From NCBI RefSeq assembly GCF_025751495.1, contig NZ_JAOWKZ010000001.1:875920-939919 (forward strand): a DNA stretch of 64,000 nucleotides, in the 5' to 3' direction. Positions within the stretch are counted from its first letter, which is position 1, and each line of letters starts with the position of its first letter. This document shows positions 9,023 to 18,222 of this stretch, piece after piece. Origin of the DNA: Albidovulum litorale. Its GTDB lineage: Bacteria > Pseudomonadota > Alphaproteobacteria > Rhodobacterales > Rhodobacteraceae. The notes under the pieces were generated by a model that made no database searches, was not told the DNA's origin, and saw only the letters and a list, made by a program, of their open reading frames with translations. The translations under genes were made by a program, and so were the position numbers.

Positions 9023-10060
9023 ATGTCTGTCCCATCCACGATGTTCGGCGTGCAGCTGACCGGCCATGGCGGCCCGGAAATGCTTGCATGGTCGGACAGC
9101 ATTCCGGTGCCGCACCCCGGCAAGGGCGAGGTGTTGGTCAAGGTTCTGGCCGCCGGCGTGAACCCGACGGACATCAATACCCGCGTCGGCTGGTATGCCC
9201 GCAACGAGGACGCCGAGGGCGGCGGATGGGGCGGCGCGCTTCACTTTCCCCGCATTCAAGGCGGTGACCTTTGCGGTCGCGTTGTGGCGCTTGGCGAGGG
9301 TGTGGAAGGTCTCGAGATTGGCGCGCGGGTGATCTGCCCGGTCAACCAGGCCGAACCGACCCCGGACAATCCGATGGGCTTCGTGGCGATCGGCTCTGAA
9401 TACGACGGCGCGTTCGCCGAGTATTGCTGCGTCCCGGCCCGTCATCTCTACGACGTGACCCCCTCGCCCCTGTCGGATATTGAAATCGGGGCCATGCCCT
9501 GCGCTTACGGTACGGCACATAACCTGCTGACCCGGTCCGGCGTCGCGTCGGGCGACCGCGTACTCATCACCGGTGCGTCTGGCGGCGTCGGCTATGCCGC
9601 CGTGCAACTGGCCCTGCTGTGCGGGGCACAGGTGACGGCGCAATCTTCTGCTGCCAAGTCGGCCCATGTGCGGGCCACCGGTGCCGCGGTGATCGACCGC
9701 GAAGCCGATCTTGACGCCGCATCCTTCGACGTGGTGATCGACATTGTCGGTGGTTCGCGCTGGATGCAGCGGCTGGACGCATTGCGCCCCGGCGGCCGCT
9801 ACGCCACGTCGGGCGCGATCGCGGGGCCGATGGTCGAGGCAGATCTCAGGACTATCTACCTCCATGACCTGACGATCTTCGGCTGCTCGCACCAGTCCGG
9901 CGACACTTTCGCGGGTCTCGCAGACATCATCAATTCCGGCGCGCTCCGCCCGCTTGTCTCAAAGACCTACCCACTGCGCGAGATTGTGGCCGCGCAGGAA
10001 GACCTTCAGTCGGGCAAGTATCCCGGCAAACTTGTGCTCATTCCCCAGGAGAAGACTTAA
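9023..10060 (+). CDS. Zinc-independent MDR alcohol dehydrogenase/quinone oxidoreductase
   Basis: A 345-residue medium-chain dehydrogenase/reductase. The N-terminal GroES-like domain contains AAGVNPTDINTRVGW and the substrate-loop IQGGDLCGRVV. The Rossmann domain has VLITGASGGVGYAAVQLA at about residues 178-195. The Cys ligands of the structural-zinc alcohol dehydrogenases are absent, so it belongs with NADPH:quinone reductases. It starts 24 bp after the first flavoprotein and its TAA directly abuts the ATG of the second. Within the operon it could reduce or oxidise a carbonyl intermediate. The substrate is unknown. Confidence 0.88.
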   Translation: MSVPSTMFGVQLTGHGGPEMLAWSDSIPVPHPGKGEVLVKVLAAGVNPTDINTRVGWYARNEDAEGGGWGGALHFPRIQGGDLCGRVVALGEGVEGLEIGARVICPVNQAEPTPDNPMGFVAIGSEYDGAFAEYCCVPARHLYDVTPSPLSDIEIGAMPCAYGTAHNLLTRSGVASGDRVLITGASGGVGYAAVQLALLCGAQVTAQSSAAKSAHVRATGAAVIDREADLDAASFDVVIDIVGGSRWMQRLDALRPGGRYATSGAIAGPMVEADLRTIYLHDLTIFGCSHQSGDTFAGLADIINSGALRPLVSKTYPLREIVAAQEDLQSGKYPGKLVLIPQEKT

Positions 10061-12505
10061 ATGTCCCAGCTACCCTCAAAGGCCCGCGTGGTCATCATCG
10101 GCGGCGGTGTCGTCGGCTGTTCGGTGGCCTATCACCTGACCAAGCTTGGCTGGAAGGATGTTGTGCTTCTGGAGCGCAAGCAGTTGACCTGTGGCACGAC
10201 CTGGCATGCGGCGGGCCTGATCGGCCAGTTGCGCGCCTCGGCCAACATGACCAAGCTCGCCAAATACTCCGCCGATCTCTATGGCGGGCTGGAGACCGAG
10301 ACCGGGCTTGCGACCGGCTTCAAGCAGGTAGGGTCTATTTCCGTCGCGCTGACCGATGCGCGGAAAGAGGAGTTGTTCCGTGGGGCGTCGATGGCCCGCG
10401 CCTTTGGCGTTCCGGTTGAGGAACTGTCGCCGCAGGAGGTCAAGGACCGCTACCAGCATCTGAACATCGAGGGTGTGAAGGCCGGGGTCTGGCTGCCCAC
10501 GGACGGTCAGGGCGACCCGGCGAACATCGCGCTCGCTCTCGCCAAGGGCGCCCGCCAGCGCGGTGCCGTGGTGGCCGAGGGTGTAAAGGTGACCGGCATC
10601 AAGGTCGAAGGCCGCCGGGCGAAGTCGGTGTCCTGGGAACAGAACGGCGAACAGGGCGTGATCGAGGCCGATCACATCGTAAACTGCGCCGGGATGTGGG
10701 GCCATGAGGTCGGCCGCATGGCGGGCGTCAATGTGCCCTTGCATGCCTGCGAGCATTTCTACATCGTGACCGAGGCGATCCCCGGTCTGACCCAGATGCC
10801 GGTGCTGCGGGTGCCGGATGAATGCGCCTATTATAAGGAAGATGCGGGCAAGTACCTCTTGGGCGCGTTTGAACCGAACGCCAAGCCCTGGGGCATGAAC
10901 GGCATTTCCGACGATTTCTGTTTTGACCAGTTGCCCGAGGATTTCGACCATTTCGAACCGATCCTAGAACGCGCAGTCGAGCGTCTGCCGATGCTGGCCG
11001 AAGCTGGCATCCACACCTTCTTCAACGGGCCGGAAAGCTTCACGCCCGACGACGCCTACAATCTTGGCCTGTCGCTGGAGGTGGACAATTTCTGGGTTGC
11101 CGCCGGGTTCAACTCCATCGGCATCCAGTCCGCCGGAGGCGCGGGCATGGCCTTGGCCGAATGGATGGAGACGGGCGAGAAACCCTTCGACCTCGGCGAT
11201 GTGGACGTGGGCCGCAACCAGCCGTTTCAGGGCAACAAGCACTACCTATTCGAGCGCTCCAAGGAAACGCTGGGCCTCCTTTACGCCGACCATTACCCCT
11301 ATCGCCAGAAGGCCACCGCGCGCGGCGTGCGGCGGACGCCCTTCCACGCGCATCTGGACGCGCAGGGGGCAGTTTTCGGCGAGATCGGCGGCTGGGAACG
11401 GGCGAACTGGTTCGCGAACGAAGGGCAAGAGCGGGAATATCAGTACAGCTGGGGGCCGCAGAACTGGTTCGGCAATCAGGCAGCCGAGCACAAGGCGGTG
11501 CGCACCAATGTCGGCATGTATGACATGTCCTCCTTCGGCAAGATCCGGGTCGAAGGGCGCGATGCCGAGGCTTACCTGAACCATATCTCGGGCGCCGACA
11601 TGTCGGTGGCACCCGGCAAGATCGTCTATACCCAGTTCCTGAACAAGACGGGCGGGATCGAGGCCGACGTGACCGTGACGCGGCTTTCCGAGACCGCCTA
11701 TCTGGTCGTCACCCCCGCAGTGACCCGGCCCAAGGATCAGGCCTGGATGCGCCGCCATATCGGCGATTTCAACGTCGTGATCACCGATGTGACGGCGAGT
11801 GAAGGCGTGCTGGCGGTGATGGGGCCGAATGCGCGGAAACTCATGCAGGCGGTCAGCCCCAACGATTTCTCGAATGAGGTGAACCCCTTCGGCACGGCGC
11901 AGGAGATCGAGCTGGGCATGGGCCTCGCCCGGGTGCACCGCGTCTCATATGTCGGCGAGCTGGGGTGGGAGATCTATGTCTCCTCCGACATGTGCGGTCA
12001 TGCCTTCGAGACGCTCTGGGAAGCGGGGCAAGGCATGGGTCTGAAGCTCTGCGGCATGCACATGATGGATAGCTGCCGGATCGAGAAGGCGTTCCGCCAT
12101 TTCGGCCATGACATCACCTGCGAGGATCATGTGCTGGAGGCGGGCCTCGGTTTTGCCGTGAAGACCGCGAAGCCCGATTTCATCGGCCGCGATGCGGTGT
12201 TGCGGAAGAAGGAGGCGGGGCTTGAGAAGCGCATGGTGCAGTTCAGGCTGACCGAACCCGGCGTGATGGTCTATCACAACGAACCGCTGATCCGCGACGG
12301 CAAGATCGTCAGTTACCTCTCGTCGGGCGCCTATGGCCACCATCTGGGGGCCGCCATCGGCATGGGCTATGTGCCCTGCAAGGGCGAAAGCGCCGCCGAT
12401 GTGCTGGCGTCGGATTATGAGGTCGAGGTGGCGGGCCGCCGGGTGAAGGCCGAGGCCTCGCTGGCGCCGATGTATGACCCGAAATCCGAACGTGTGCGGA
12501 TGTGA
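10061..12505 (+). CDS. FAD-dependent, GcvT-fused demethylase (dimethylglycine dehydrogenase family), copy 2
   Basis: An 814-residue paralogue of the 6554 gene with the same layout: FAD domain starting RVVIIGGGVVGCSVAYHL, flavinylation motif TTWHAAGLIGQLR, middle FAO domain, and GcvT folate domain ending with the GYVP-type barrel. The HAAGLIGQLR context is closer to classical dimethylglycine/sarcosine dehydrogenases than in copy 1. Its ATG is contiguous with the preceding stop codon. Two demethylases in one operon suggest sequential removal of two N-methyl groups, with formaldehyde captured on tetrahydrofolate. Exact substrates are inferred only. Confidence 0.9.
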   Translation: MSQLPSKARVVIIGGGVVGCSVAYHLTKLGWKDVVLLERKQLTCGTTWHAAGLIGQLRASANMTKLAKYSADLYGGLETETGLATGFKQVGSISVALTDARKEELFRGASMARAFGVPVEELSPQEVKDRYQHLNIEGVKAGVWLPTDGQGDPANIALALAKGARQRGAVVAEGVKVTGIKVEGRRAKSVSWEQNGEQGVIEADHIVNCAGMWGHEVGRMAGVNVPLHACEHFYIVTEAIPGLTQMPVLRVPDECAYYKEDAGKYLLGAFEPNAKPWGMNGISDDFCFDQLPEDFDHFEPILERAVERLPMLAEAGIHTFFNGPESFTPDDAYNLGLSLEVDNFWVAAGFNSIGIQSAGGAGMALAEWMETGEKPFDLGDVDVGRNQPFQGNKHYLFERSKETLGLLYADHYPYRQKATARGVRRTPFHAHLDAQGAVFGEIGGWERANWFANEGQEREYQYSWGPQNWFGNQAAEHKAVRTNVGMYDMSSFGKIRVEGRDAEAYLNHISGADMSVAPGKIVYTQFLNKTGGIEADVTVTRLSETAYLVVTPAVTRPKDQAWMRRHIGDFNVVITDVTASEGVLAVMGPNARKLMQAVSPNDFSNEVNPFGTAQEIELGMGLARVHRVSYVGELGWEIYVSSDMCGHAFETLWEAGQGMGLKLCGMHMMDSCRIEKAFRHFGHDITCEDHVLEAGLGFAVKTAKPDFIGRDAVLRKKEAGLEKRMVQFRLTEPGVMVYHNEPLIRDGKIVSYLSSGAYGHHLGAAIGMGYVPCKGESAADVLASDYEVEVAGRRVKAEASLAPMYDPKSERVRM

Positions 12506-12508
12506 TTG

Positions 12509-12565
12509 AGCGGCCGGGGGTTTTCCACCCCCGGACCCCCGGAGAGTATTTCTGAACAGAAGAAG
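12509..12565. repeat. Intergenic hairpin and TTTCTGAACAG element
   Basis: A stem CCGGGGG/CCCCCGG (12514-12520 with 12528-12534, 7-nt loop) is followed by a C-rich stretch and a TATTTCTGAACAGAAG-like sequence, in the 85-bp gap between the second flavoprotein and the MttB-family gene. A reverse-oriented relative occurs at 40446-40516, and a shorter one near 28785-28800. The stem lacks a following T tract, so it may act as a processing or mRNA-stability element rather than a terminator. Confidence 0.5.
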
Positions 12566-12590
12566 CCAATGGCTTTTAGGGAGAGCGGCA

Positions 12591-14144
12591 ATGTCGGATG
12601 AAGCCATGAATTGCGAGCCGCGGCGCGCGGCACGGGCAGGCGGACGCGAGGCGCGGCGGGCGGCACGGGCCGCACCGCTGTCGGATGCGATCCGGCCGGT
12701 GCGCGCGGGGATGTCGGGCGGCCAGTACAAGCCGCTGACCGAAGCGGGTGTGGAGAAGATCCATCAGGCGGCGCTGGAGGCATTGGAAGTCATCGGCCTG
12801 TCGCAGGCCCCTGCCTCGGGCATTGAGGCGATGACCGGCGCGGGTGCGGTTCTTGGCGACGATGGCCGCATCCGGTTTCCCCGCGCGCTGGTCGAGGACA
12901 TGCTGGCGGTCGCCGCGCGCGACATCACGCTTTGCGCCCGCGATCCAAAGCATGACCTGCATCTGTCGGGCACGAAGGTGCATTACGGCACGGCGGGGGC
13001 GGCGGTGCATATCGTCGATCCGGTGACACTCGACTACCGCGAGTCCACAGCACAGGACCTTTATGACGCGGCGCGGCTGGTCGACAATCTCGACAATATC
13101 CATTTCTATCAGCGGACCATGGTCTGCCGCGATGTGGTCGACAATCAGGAGATGGACCTCAACACGCTTTATGGCTCGCTTGCGGGCACGAAGAAGCATG
13201 TCGGCACCTCGTTCAGCGATCCCTCCCATGTCGCCAAGTGCTTCGACCTCATTCACATGGTCGCGGGCGGCGAGGAGAAATGGCTCGAGCGGCCTTTCGT
13301 GTCGAACTCCAACTGTTTCGTCGTGCCGCCGATGAAGTTTGCCGAGGAAAGCTGCATCGTGATGGAGGATTGCATCCGGCGCGGTATGCCGGTGCTGCTC
13401 TTGTCGGCCGGTCAGGCCGGCGCCACGGCCCCTGCCCCAATCGCGCTGACCATCGTTCAGGCGGTTGCCGAATGCCTTGCCGGTGTTGTCTATGTCAACG
13501 CAGTGAAGAAGGGCGCGCCCGCGATCTTCGGCACATGGCCCTTCGTTTCCGACCTGCGCACCGGCGCCATGTCGGGCGGCTCGGCCGAACAGGCACTGCT
13601 GACAGCGGGCTGCGCGCAGATGCACCGCTATTACAACCTGCCGGGTGGCGCCGCCTCGGGCATTTCGGATTCGAAACTGCCGGACATGCAGGCGGGCTGG
13701 GAACAGGGCATCACCAATGCGCTCGCCGGTCTTGCGGGACTGAACATGTGCTATGAGGCAGTGGGCATGCATGCCTCGCTGCTGGGGTTCTGCCTCGAAA
13801 GCCTGATCCTTGGCGACGACCTTCTGGGTCAGGCCATGCGGTTGGTGCGCGGAATCGACGTGACGGAAGATTCGACCTCCATCGAAGCGATGAAGCAGGT
13901 CTGCGTCGGGGGGCCCGGCCACTATCTCGGGTCCGACCAGACGCTGAAGCTGATGCAGACGGAATACATCTATCCGAGTGTCGCGAACCGGATGAGCCCG
14001 AAGGAATGGAACGAGGCGGGCAAGCCGCTGCTGCTGGACGCGGCGATTGCGCGAAAGAACGAGATCCTGTCCAAGGCTGGATGCCTGATCGACCCGGACC
14101 TCGATCAAAAAATCCGGGCGAAATACAACATCTACTTCCGGTAA
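12591..14144 (+). CDS. Trimethylamine methyltransferase (MttB) family protein without pyrrolysine
   Basis: A 517-residue MttB/COG5598 protein with a poorly conserved Arg/Ala-rich first 40 residues and then the TIM-barrel domain (LTEAGVEKIHQAALEALE onwards; later VNAVKKGAPAIFGTWP and LPGGAASGISDSKLPD). The frame is uninterrupted, so there is no in-frame amber codon for pyrrolysine. Non-Pyl homologues characterised elsewhere demethylate glycine betaine, proline betaine, carnitine or butyrobetaine onto a corrinoid protein. No corrinoid protein gene is in the window. Its neighbours suggest it removes the first methyl of a quaternary amine, feeding the two flavin demethylases. Start follows GGGAGAG. 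Confidence 0.88.
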   Translation: MSDEAMNCEPRRAARAGGREARRAARAAPLSDAIRPVRAGMSGGQYKPLTEAGVEKIHQAALEALEVIGLSQAPASGIEAMTGAGAVLGDDGRIRFPRALVEDMLAVAARDITLCARDPKHDLHLSGTKVHYGTAGAAVHIVDPVTLDYRESTAQDLYDAARLVDNLDNIHFYQRTMVCRDVVDNQEMDLNTLYGSLAGTKKHVGTSFSDPSHVAKCFDLIHMVAGGEEKWLERPFVSNSNCFVVPPMKFAEESCIVMEDCIRRGMPVLLLSAGQAGATAPAPIALTIVQAVAECLAGVVYVNAVKKGAPAIFGTWPFVSDLRTGAMSGGSAEQALLTAGCAQMHRYYNLPGGAASGISDSKLPDMQAGWEQGITNALAGLAGLNMCYEAVGMHASLLGFCLESLILGDDLLGQAMRLVRGIDVTEDSTSIEAMKQVCVGGPGHYLGSDQTLKLMQTEYIYPSVANRMSPKEWNEAGKPLLLDAAIARKNEILSKAGCLIDPDLDQKIRAKYNIYFR

Positions 14145-14148
14145 GGCG

Positions 14149-15585
14149 ATGAAAATTCTGGAGCGGTTGGGCCAGTTCTACATTGGCGGCGAATGGGTTT
14201 TGCCCGGCGCCGGGGCAAACCGGTTGCCGGTCGAAAACCCGGCGACCGAAGAGATCCTTGGTGAGGTCGCCATCGGTTCGGCCTTGGATGCCGACCGGGC
14301 GGTCCTGGCGGCGCGGGCGGCTTTTCCCGCCTTTTCGACCGTGCCCGTCTTTGAGCGGATCGCGCTTCTGCGCCGCGTGCATGAGGTCTATCTGAGCCGC
14401 TCCGAAGACCTCGCTCAGGCGATGTCGGTCGAAATGGGCGCGCCCATCGGCTTTTCCCGCGCGGCGCAGGTCTGGGCGGGAGACGTGCATCTGGCCGCCG
14501 CCATCGAGGCCGCCGAACGCTTCCACTGGGAAGAGATGCGCGGCACGACGCTGATCCAGCGCGAGGCCATTGGTGTCGTGGGCCTGATCACCCCCTGGAA
14601 CTGGCCGATGAACCAGATCGTCTGCAAGGTGGCGCCCGCTTTGGTTGCTGGCTGCACCATGGTCCTGAAGCCCTCGGAAATCGCGCCCCTTTCAGGTCTG
14701 GTCTTCGCCGAGATCATGGACGAGGCAGGCGTGCCCGCCGGGGTCTTCAACCTTGTGAACGGCGACGGGCCGGGCGTGGGGTCGCGGCTTTCCTCGCACC
14801 CGGAGGTCGACATGGTATCCTTCACCGGTTCCACGCGGGCCGGGATCATGGTCGCTGAGGCGGCGGCGCCGACGGTCAAGCGCGTGGCGCAGGAACTGGG
14901 CGGCAAGTCGGCCAATATAATCCTCGCTTCCGCCGATCTTAAAGCGGCGGTCGAGGGCGGCGTTGACGCGTGCATGTCGAACACAGGCCAAAGCTGTGAC
15001 GCGCCGACTCGGATGTTCGTGCCACGCGCGGTCGAGAAAGAAGCCTTGGCGATCGCAAAGGCCAAGTGCGAGAGCCTGCGCGTCGGCGACCCGGCCGATC
15101 CGGAAACCGCGATCGGGCCGGTCGTCAGCCGGGCGCAATACGAGAAGATTCAGGGGCTGATCCAGACCGGCATTGACGAGGGCGCGATTCTGGTCGCCGG
15201 TGGGACGGGGCGGCCAGACGGTATGAACCGGGGCCATTACGTGCGCCCCACGATCTTTGGCGGCGTCACCCCGGACATGACCATCGCGCGCGAGGAAATC
15301 TTTGGCCCGGTTCTCGCGATCCTGCCCTACGATAGCGTCGACGAGGCTGTCGCGATGGCCAATGACAGCGTCTATGGCCTTGGCGGCTATGTGCAGGGCG
15401 AACTGACCGAGGCCCGCGCGGTGGCGCGGCGTCTGCGCACCGGACAGGTGCAGATCAATTACCCCGAGTGGGACACGTTCGCGCCCTTCGGCGGCTACAA
15501 GCAATCTGGCAATGGGCGTGAATATGCCGACTGGGGCATTCACGACTTCTGCGAGGTCAAAGGCATCATCGGATACGGCGCCTGA
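14149..15585 (+). CDS. NAD(P)-dependent aldehyde dehydrogenase
   Basis: A 478-residue aldehyde dehydrogenase. The cofactor-binding core has LITPWNWPMNQ and VLKPSEIAPL, the general base Glu lies in ELGGKSANI (about residue 250), and the nucleophile Cys in NTGQSCDAPTR (about 285). The C-terminal oligomerisation part has the APFGGYKQSGNGREYADWG motif. It begins 4 bp after the mttB-like gene, so the two are tightly coupled. Within this operon it likely oxidises an aldehyde formed from the methylated amine by the GMC or MDR enzymes. Substrate not determinable. Confidence 0.93.
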   Translation: MKILERLGQFYIGGEWVLPGAGANRLPVENPATEEILGEVAIGSALDADRAVLAARAAFPAFSTVPVFERIALLRRVHEVYLSRSEDLAQAMSVEMGAPIGFSRAAQVWAGDVHLAAAIEAAERFHWEEMRGTTLIQREAIGVVGLITPWNWPMNQIVCKVAPALVAGCTMVLKPSEIAPLSGLVFAEIMDEAGVPAGVFNLVNGDGPGVGSRLSSHPEVDMVSFTGSTRAGIMVAEAAAPTVKRVAQELGGKSANIILASADLKAAVEGGVDACMSNTGQSCDAPTRMFVPRAVEKEALAIAKAKCESLRVGDPADPETAIGPVVSRAQYEKIQGLIQTGIDEGAILVAGGTGRPDGMNRGHYVRPTIFGGVTPDMTIAREEIFGPVLAILPYDSVDEAVAMANDSVYGLGGYVQGELTEARAVARRLRTGQVQINYPEWDTFAPFGGYKQSGNGREYADWGIHDFCEVKGIIGYGA

Positions 15586-15606
15586 GGCGCTTACGGAGGA
15601 AACAAC

Positions 15607-16506
15607 ATGCATTACGGCTATATCGGCCTTGGCAATCTCGGGGCGGCCTGCGCGGGCTGCCTGCTGAAAGCGGGCTTCAAGGTCACGGTCACCGACCTGA
15701 AAAAGGAACTGGCCGAACCGCTGATCGCGGCGGGCGCGACATGGGCGGACAGCGCTGCCGAGGTCGCGGCCTCGGTCGATCACGTCATCACCTGCCTGCC
15801 CTCACCGGCGGTCACCGAAAAGGTGCTGGCGCAGATCCTGCCGAAGATGAAGAAGGGCGCGACCTGGATCGAGATGTCGACGCTTGGCCGTGACGATGTG
15901 CTGGCCTTTGCGAAAGTGGCCGAGGCGCAGGGCATCAAGATGCTGGAACTGCCCGTCACCGGCGGCGTCCACCTTGCCTATCGGGGCGAGATCACCATGC
16001 TTCCGGGTGGCGACAAGGAAACGGTCGACCTGCACTGGAAAGCCTTCGAGGCGATGGGCAACCGTGTCTTCCACATGGGTCCCCTCGGCTCCTCCTCGAT
16101 CATCAAGGTCATCACCAACATGCTGGCCTTCATCCACCTCAAGGCCTGCGGCGAGGCGCTTATGCTGGCCAAGCGCGGCGGGCTCGATCTGGCGCAGGCC
16201 TGGCATGCGATTGCCGCGTCGTCGGGCAATTCGTTCGTGCATGAGACCGAGGGAGCGCTGATCCTCAACGGCTCCTACGATATCGCCTTCAACATCGATC
16301 TGGCGCTGAAGGACCTCGGGTTTGCGCTGGAATTCGGCAAGGAATTCGGTGTCCCGCTGGACTTGGCGAGCATGACCAACCAGACCTATATCGCCGCGAA
16401 AGCCGCCTATGGCGGCGAGGCACAATCGCCGATGATCGCGAAGCTTCTGGAAGACCTTCTTGACACCGATCTGCGCGCGCCGGGCTTCCCTGCGCGGCTG
16501 GAATGA
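15607..16506 (+). CDS. NAD(P)-dependent beta-hydroxyacid dehydrogenase (3-hydroxyisobutyrate dehydrogenase family)
   Basis: A 299-residue beta-hydroxyacid dehydrogenase. The Rossmann motif GYIGLGNLGAACAG opens the protein. The ELPVTGGVHLAYRGEITML segment is the family substrate-binding signature, and GPLGSSSIIKVITNML holds the catalytic Lys (about residue 171). Enzymes of this family oxidise 3-hydroxy acids such as 3-hydroxyisobutyrate, tartronate semialdehyde or related compounds. It lies 21 bp after the aldehyde dehydrogenase with a GGAGGAAACAAC ribosome site. It could oxidise a hydroxy-acid product of the operon's substrate. Confidence 0.9.
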   Translation: MHYGYIGLGNLGAACAGCLLKAGFKVTVTDLKKELAEPLIAAGATWADSAAEVAASVDHVITCLPSPAVTEKVLAQILPKMKKGATWIEMSTLGRDDVLAFAKVAEAQGIKMLELPVTGGVHLAYRGEITMLPGGDKETVDLHWKAFEAMGNRVFHMGPLGSSSIIKVITNMLAFIHLKACGEALMLAKRGGLDLAQAWHAIAASSGNSFVHETEGALILNGSYDIAFNIDLALKDLGFALEFGKEFGVPLDLASMTNQTYIAAKAAYGGEAQSPMIAKLLEDLLDTDLRAPGFPARLE

Positions 16507-16595
16507 CCGCAAAACGACACTGACCCGTCGCGGAACGGGATGAAGACACACCCCGCCTGAGGCATCAGGACGGGGTGCTGCGCGTGAGGGAGAAC

Positions 16596-18212
16596 GTGGA
16601 CGGGTTCGATTACATCATCATTGGCGCGGGGTCGGCGGGCTCGGTTCTGGCCGAACGGCTGTCGGCGAATGGACGGCACAAAGTGCTGGTGCTGGAGGCA
16701 GGCGGTTCCGACCGGAGGTTCTACGTTCACCTGCCCTTGGGCTACGGCAAGCTCTTCTTTGATCCGGCGGTGAACTGGATGTACAGGACCGAGCCGGACC
16801 CCGGTCTTGCCGGCAATCAGGACTTCTGGCCTAGGGGCAAGATCCTTGGTGGGTCGTCTTCGATCAACGCGATGGTCTGGATCCGCGGCCATCAGAGTGA
16901 CTATGACGACTGGGCGGCCGAGGCAGGCCCCGGCTGGGGCTGGGATGCCGCGCGCGAAGCGTATCGCGCGATCGAGGATAACGAGGCGGGCGGCAATGAC
17001 GTTCGCGGCTCGGGCGGCCCCCTCTTCATCTCGGCCAACCGTAGGGACCTGCACCCGCTGGTCGAAAGCTATATCCGCTCCGCCGAGGCCACCGGCCTTG
17101 CCCGCAACGAGGACTTCAACGGGGCGGTGCAGGAAGGTGTCGGCATCTATCAGATGACGATCCACAAGGCGCGGCGCAATTCCGCCGCCCGCGCCTTCCT
17201 GCGGCCCGCGATGAAACGGCCAAACGTGACCGTCCTGACCCACGCGCATGTAACCCGTGTGCTATTCGAAGGGCGGCGGGCCGTAGGAGTCGAATACCGC
17301 AAGGGTGGCAAGCTGCATCAGGCGCGCGCCGGGCGCGAGGTGATCCTGTCAGGCGGCGCAATCAACTCGCCGCAACTACTGATGTTGTCGGGCGTTGGCC
17401 CGGCGGCACATCTGAAAAGCCACGGCATCGAAGTGATCACCGACAACGCCCAGATCGGGCAGAACCTCAACGATCATCAGGGCGTTAACTACACTTGGCG
17501 GATGACGGTGCCGACCTACAACGACATCCTGCGCCCGTGGTGGGGCAAGATGCTGGTCGGCATGAAGTATTTCATGGGGGGCAGGGGGCCGCTCGCAAAG
17601 TCGATCAACCATGCGGGCGGGTTCTTCCGCACCTCGCCCGACCTGCCCCGCCCCAATATGCAGCTCTACTTTCAGGCCTTCTCGACGCTGATCCCGCGGG
17701 TGGGCGAACGGCCGCTGCTGACCCCTGACCCGTTTTCAGGCCTCTCCATCGGCCTGTCGAACTGCCGCCCGACCAGCCGGGGCGAGATCACGCTCAACTC
17801 CGCCGATCCCTTTGCGGCACCGAAGATCGTCGCCAACGCCTTCTCGACCAACCACGACGTCGAAGAGATGCTCTTGGCGGTGAAATACCTGCGAAAAATC
17901 GCGGCTGAGGAGCCGATGCGCTCACTCATCGCCGAAGAATTGCGGCCGGGACCCGAGGTCGTGACCGACGAAGACCTGATCGCCGATTTCCGCGCGCGGT
18001 CGGGAACGGTGTTCCACCCGTCCTGTACGGTGCGGATGGGCAGCGATCCCGCGACTTCCGGGGTCGATCCTGATCTGAAAGTGCGGGGCGTCGAGGGCCT
18101 GCGCGTCTGCGACGCTTCGGTCTTTCCAACGCTCATTGGCGGCAATACCAATGCGCCGTCGATTCTGACCGGCTGGATCGGGGCAGACCGCATCCTGAAG
18201 GACGCGAAGTAA
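16596..18212 (+). CDS. GMC family FAD-dependent oxidoreductase (choline dehydrogenase-like)
   Basis: A 538-residue GMC oxidoreductase. The FAD motif DYIIIGAGSAGSVLAERL is at the N terminus, the GMC signature GGSSSINAMVWIRGH at about residue 84, and the C-terminal catalytic pair in HPSCTVRMG (His) and GGNTNAPSILTGWIGAD (Asn). Three in-frame GTG codons (16575, 16584, 16596) are possible starts. The last is preferred because GAGGGAG sits just before it and homology begins there. Family members oxidise primary alcohols such as choline to aldehydes. With the neighbouring aldehyde dehydrogenase it may oxidise an alcohol moiety of the amine substrate. Confidence 0.92.
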   Translation: MDGFDYIIIGAGSAGSVLAERLSANGRHKVLVLEAGGSDRRFYVHLPLGYGKLFFDPAVNWMYRTEPDPGLAGNQDFWPRGKILGGSSSINAMVWIRGHQSDYDDWAAEAGPGWGWDAAREAYRAIEDNEAGGNDVRGSGGPLFISANRRDLHPLVESYIRSAEATGLARNEDFNGAVQEGVGIYQMTIHKARRNSAARAFLRPAMKRPNVTVLTHAHVTRVLFEGRRAVGVEYRKGGKLHQARAGREVILSGGAINSPQLLMLSGVGPAAHLKSHGIEVITDNAQIGQNLNDHQGVNYTWRMTVPTYNDILRPWWGKMLVGMKYFMGGRGPLAKSINHAGGFFRTSPDLPRPNMQLYFQAFSTLIPRVGERPLLTPDPFSGLSIGLSNCRPTSRGEITLNSADPFAAPKIVANAFSTNHDVEEMLLAVKYLRKIAAEEPMRSLIAEELRPGPEVVTDEDLIADFRARSGTVFHPSCTVRMGSDPATSGVDPDLKVRGVEGLRVCDASVFPTLIGGNTNAPSILTGWIGADRILKDAK

Positions 18213-18222
18213 AGGGAAACGC

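Noticed and set aside
12591-14144. Pyrrolysine-containing trimethylamine methyltransferase
   Set aside because: The coding frame has no in-frame TAG and no pyl genes are present; it is a non-Pyl homologue.
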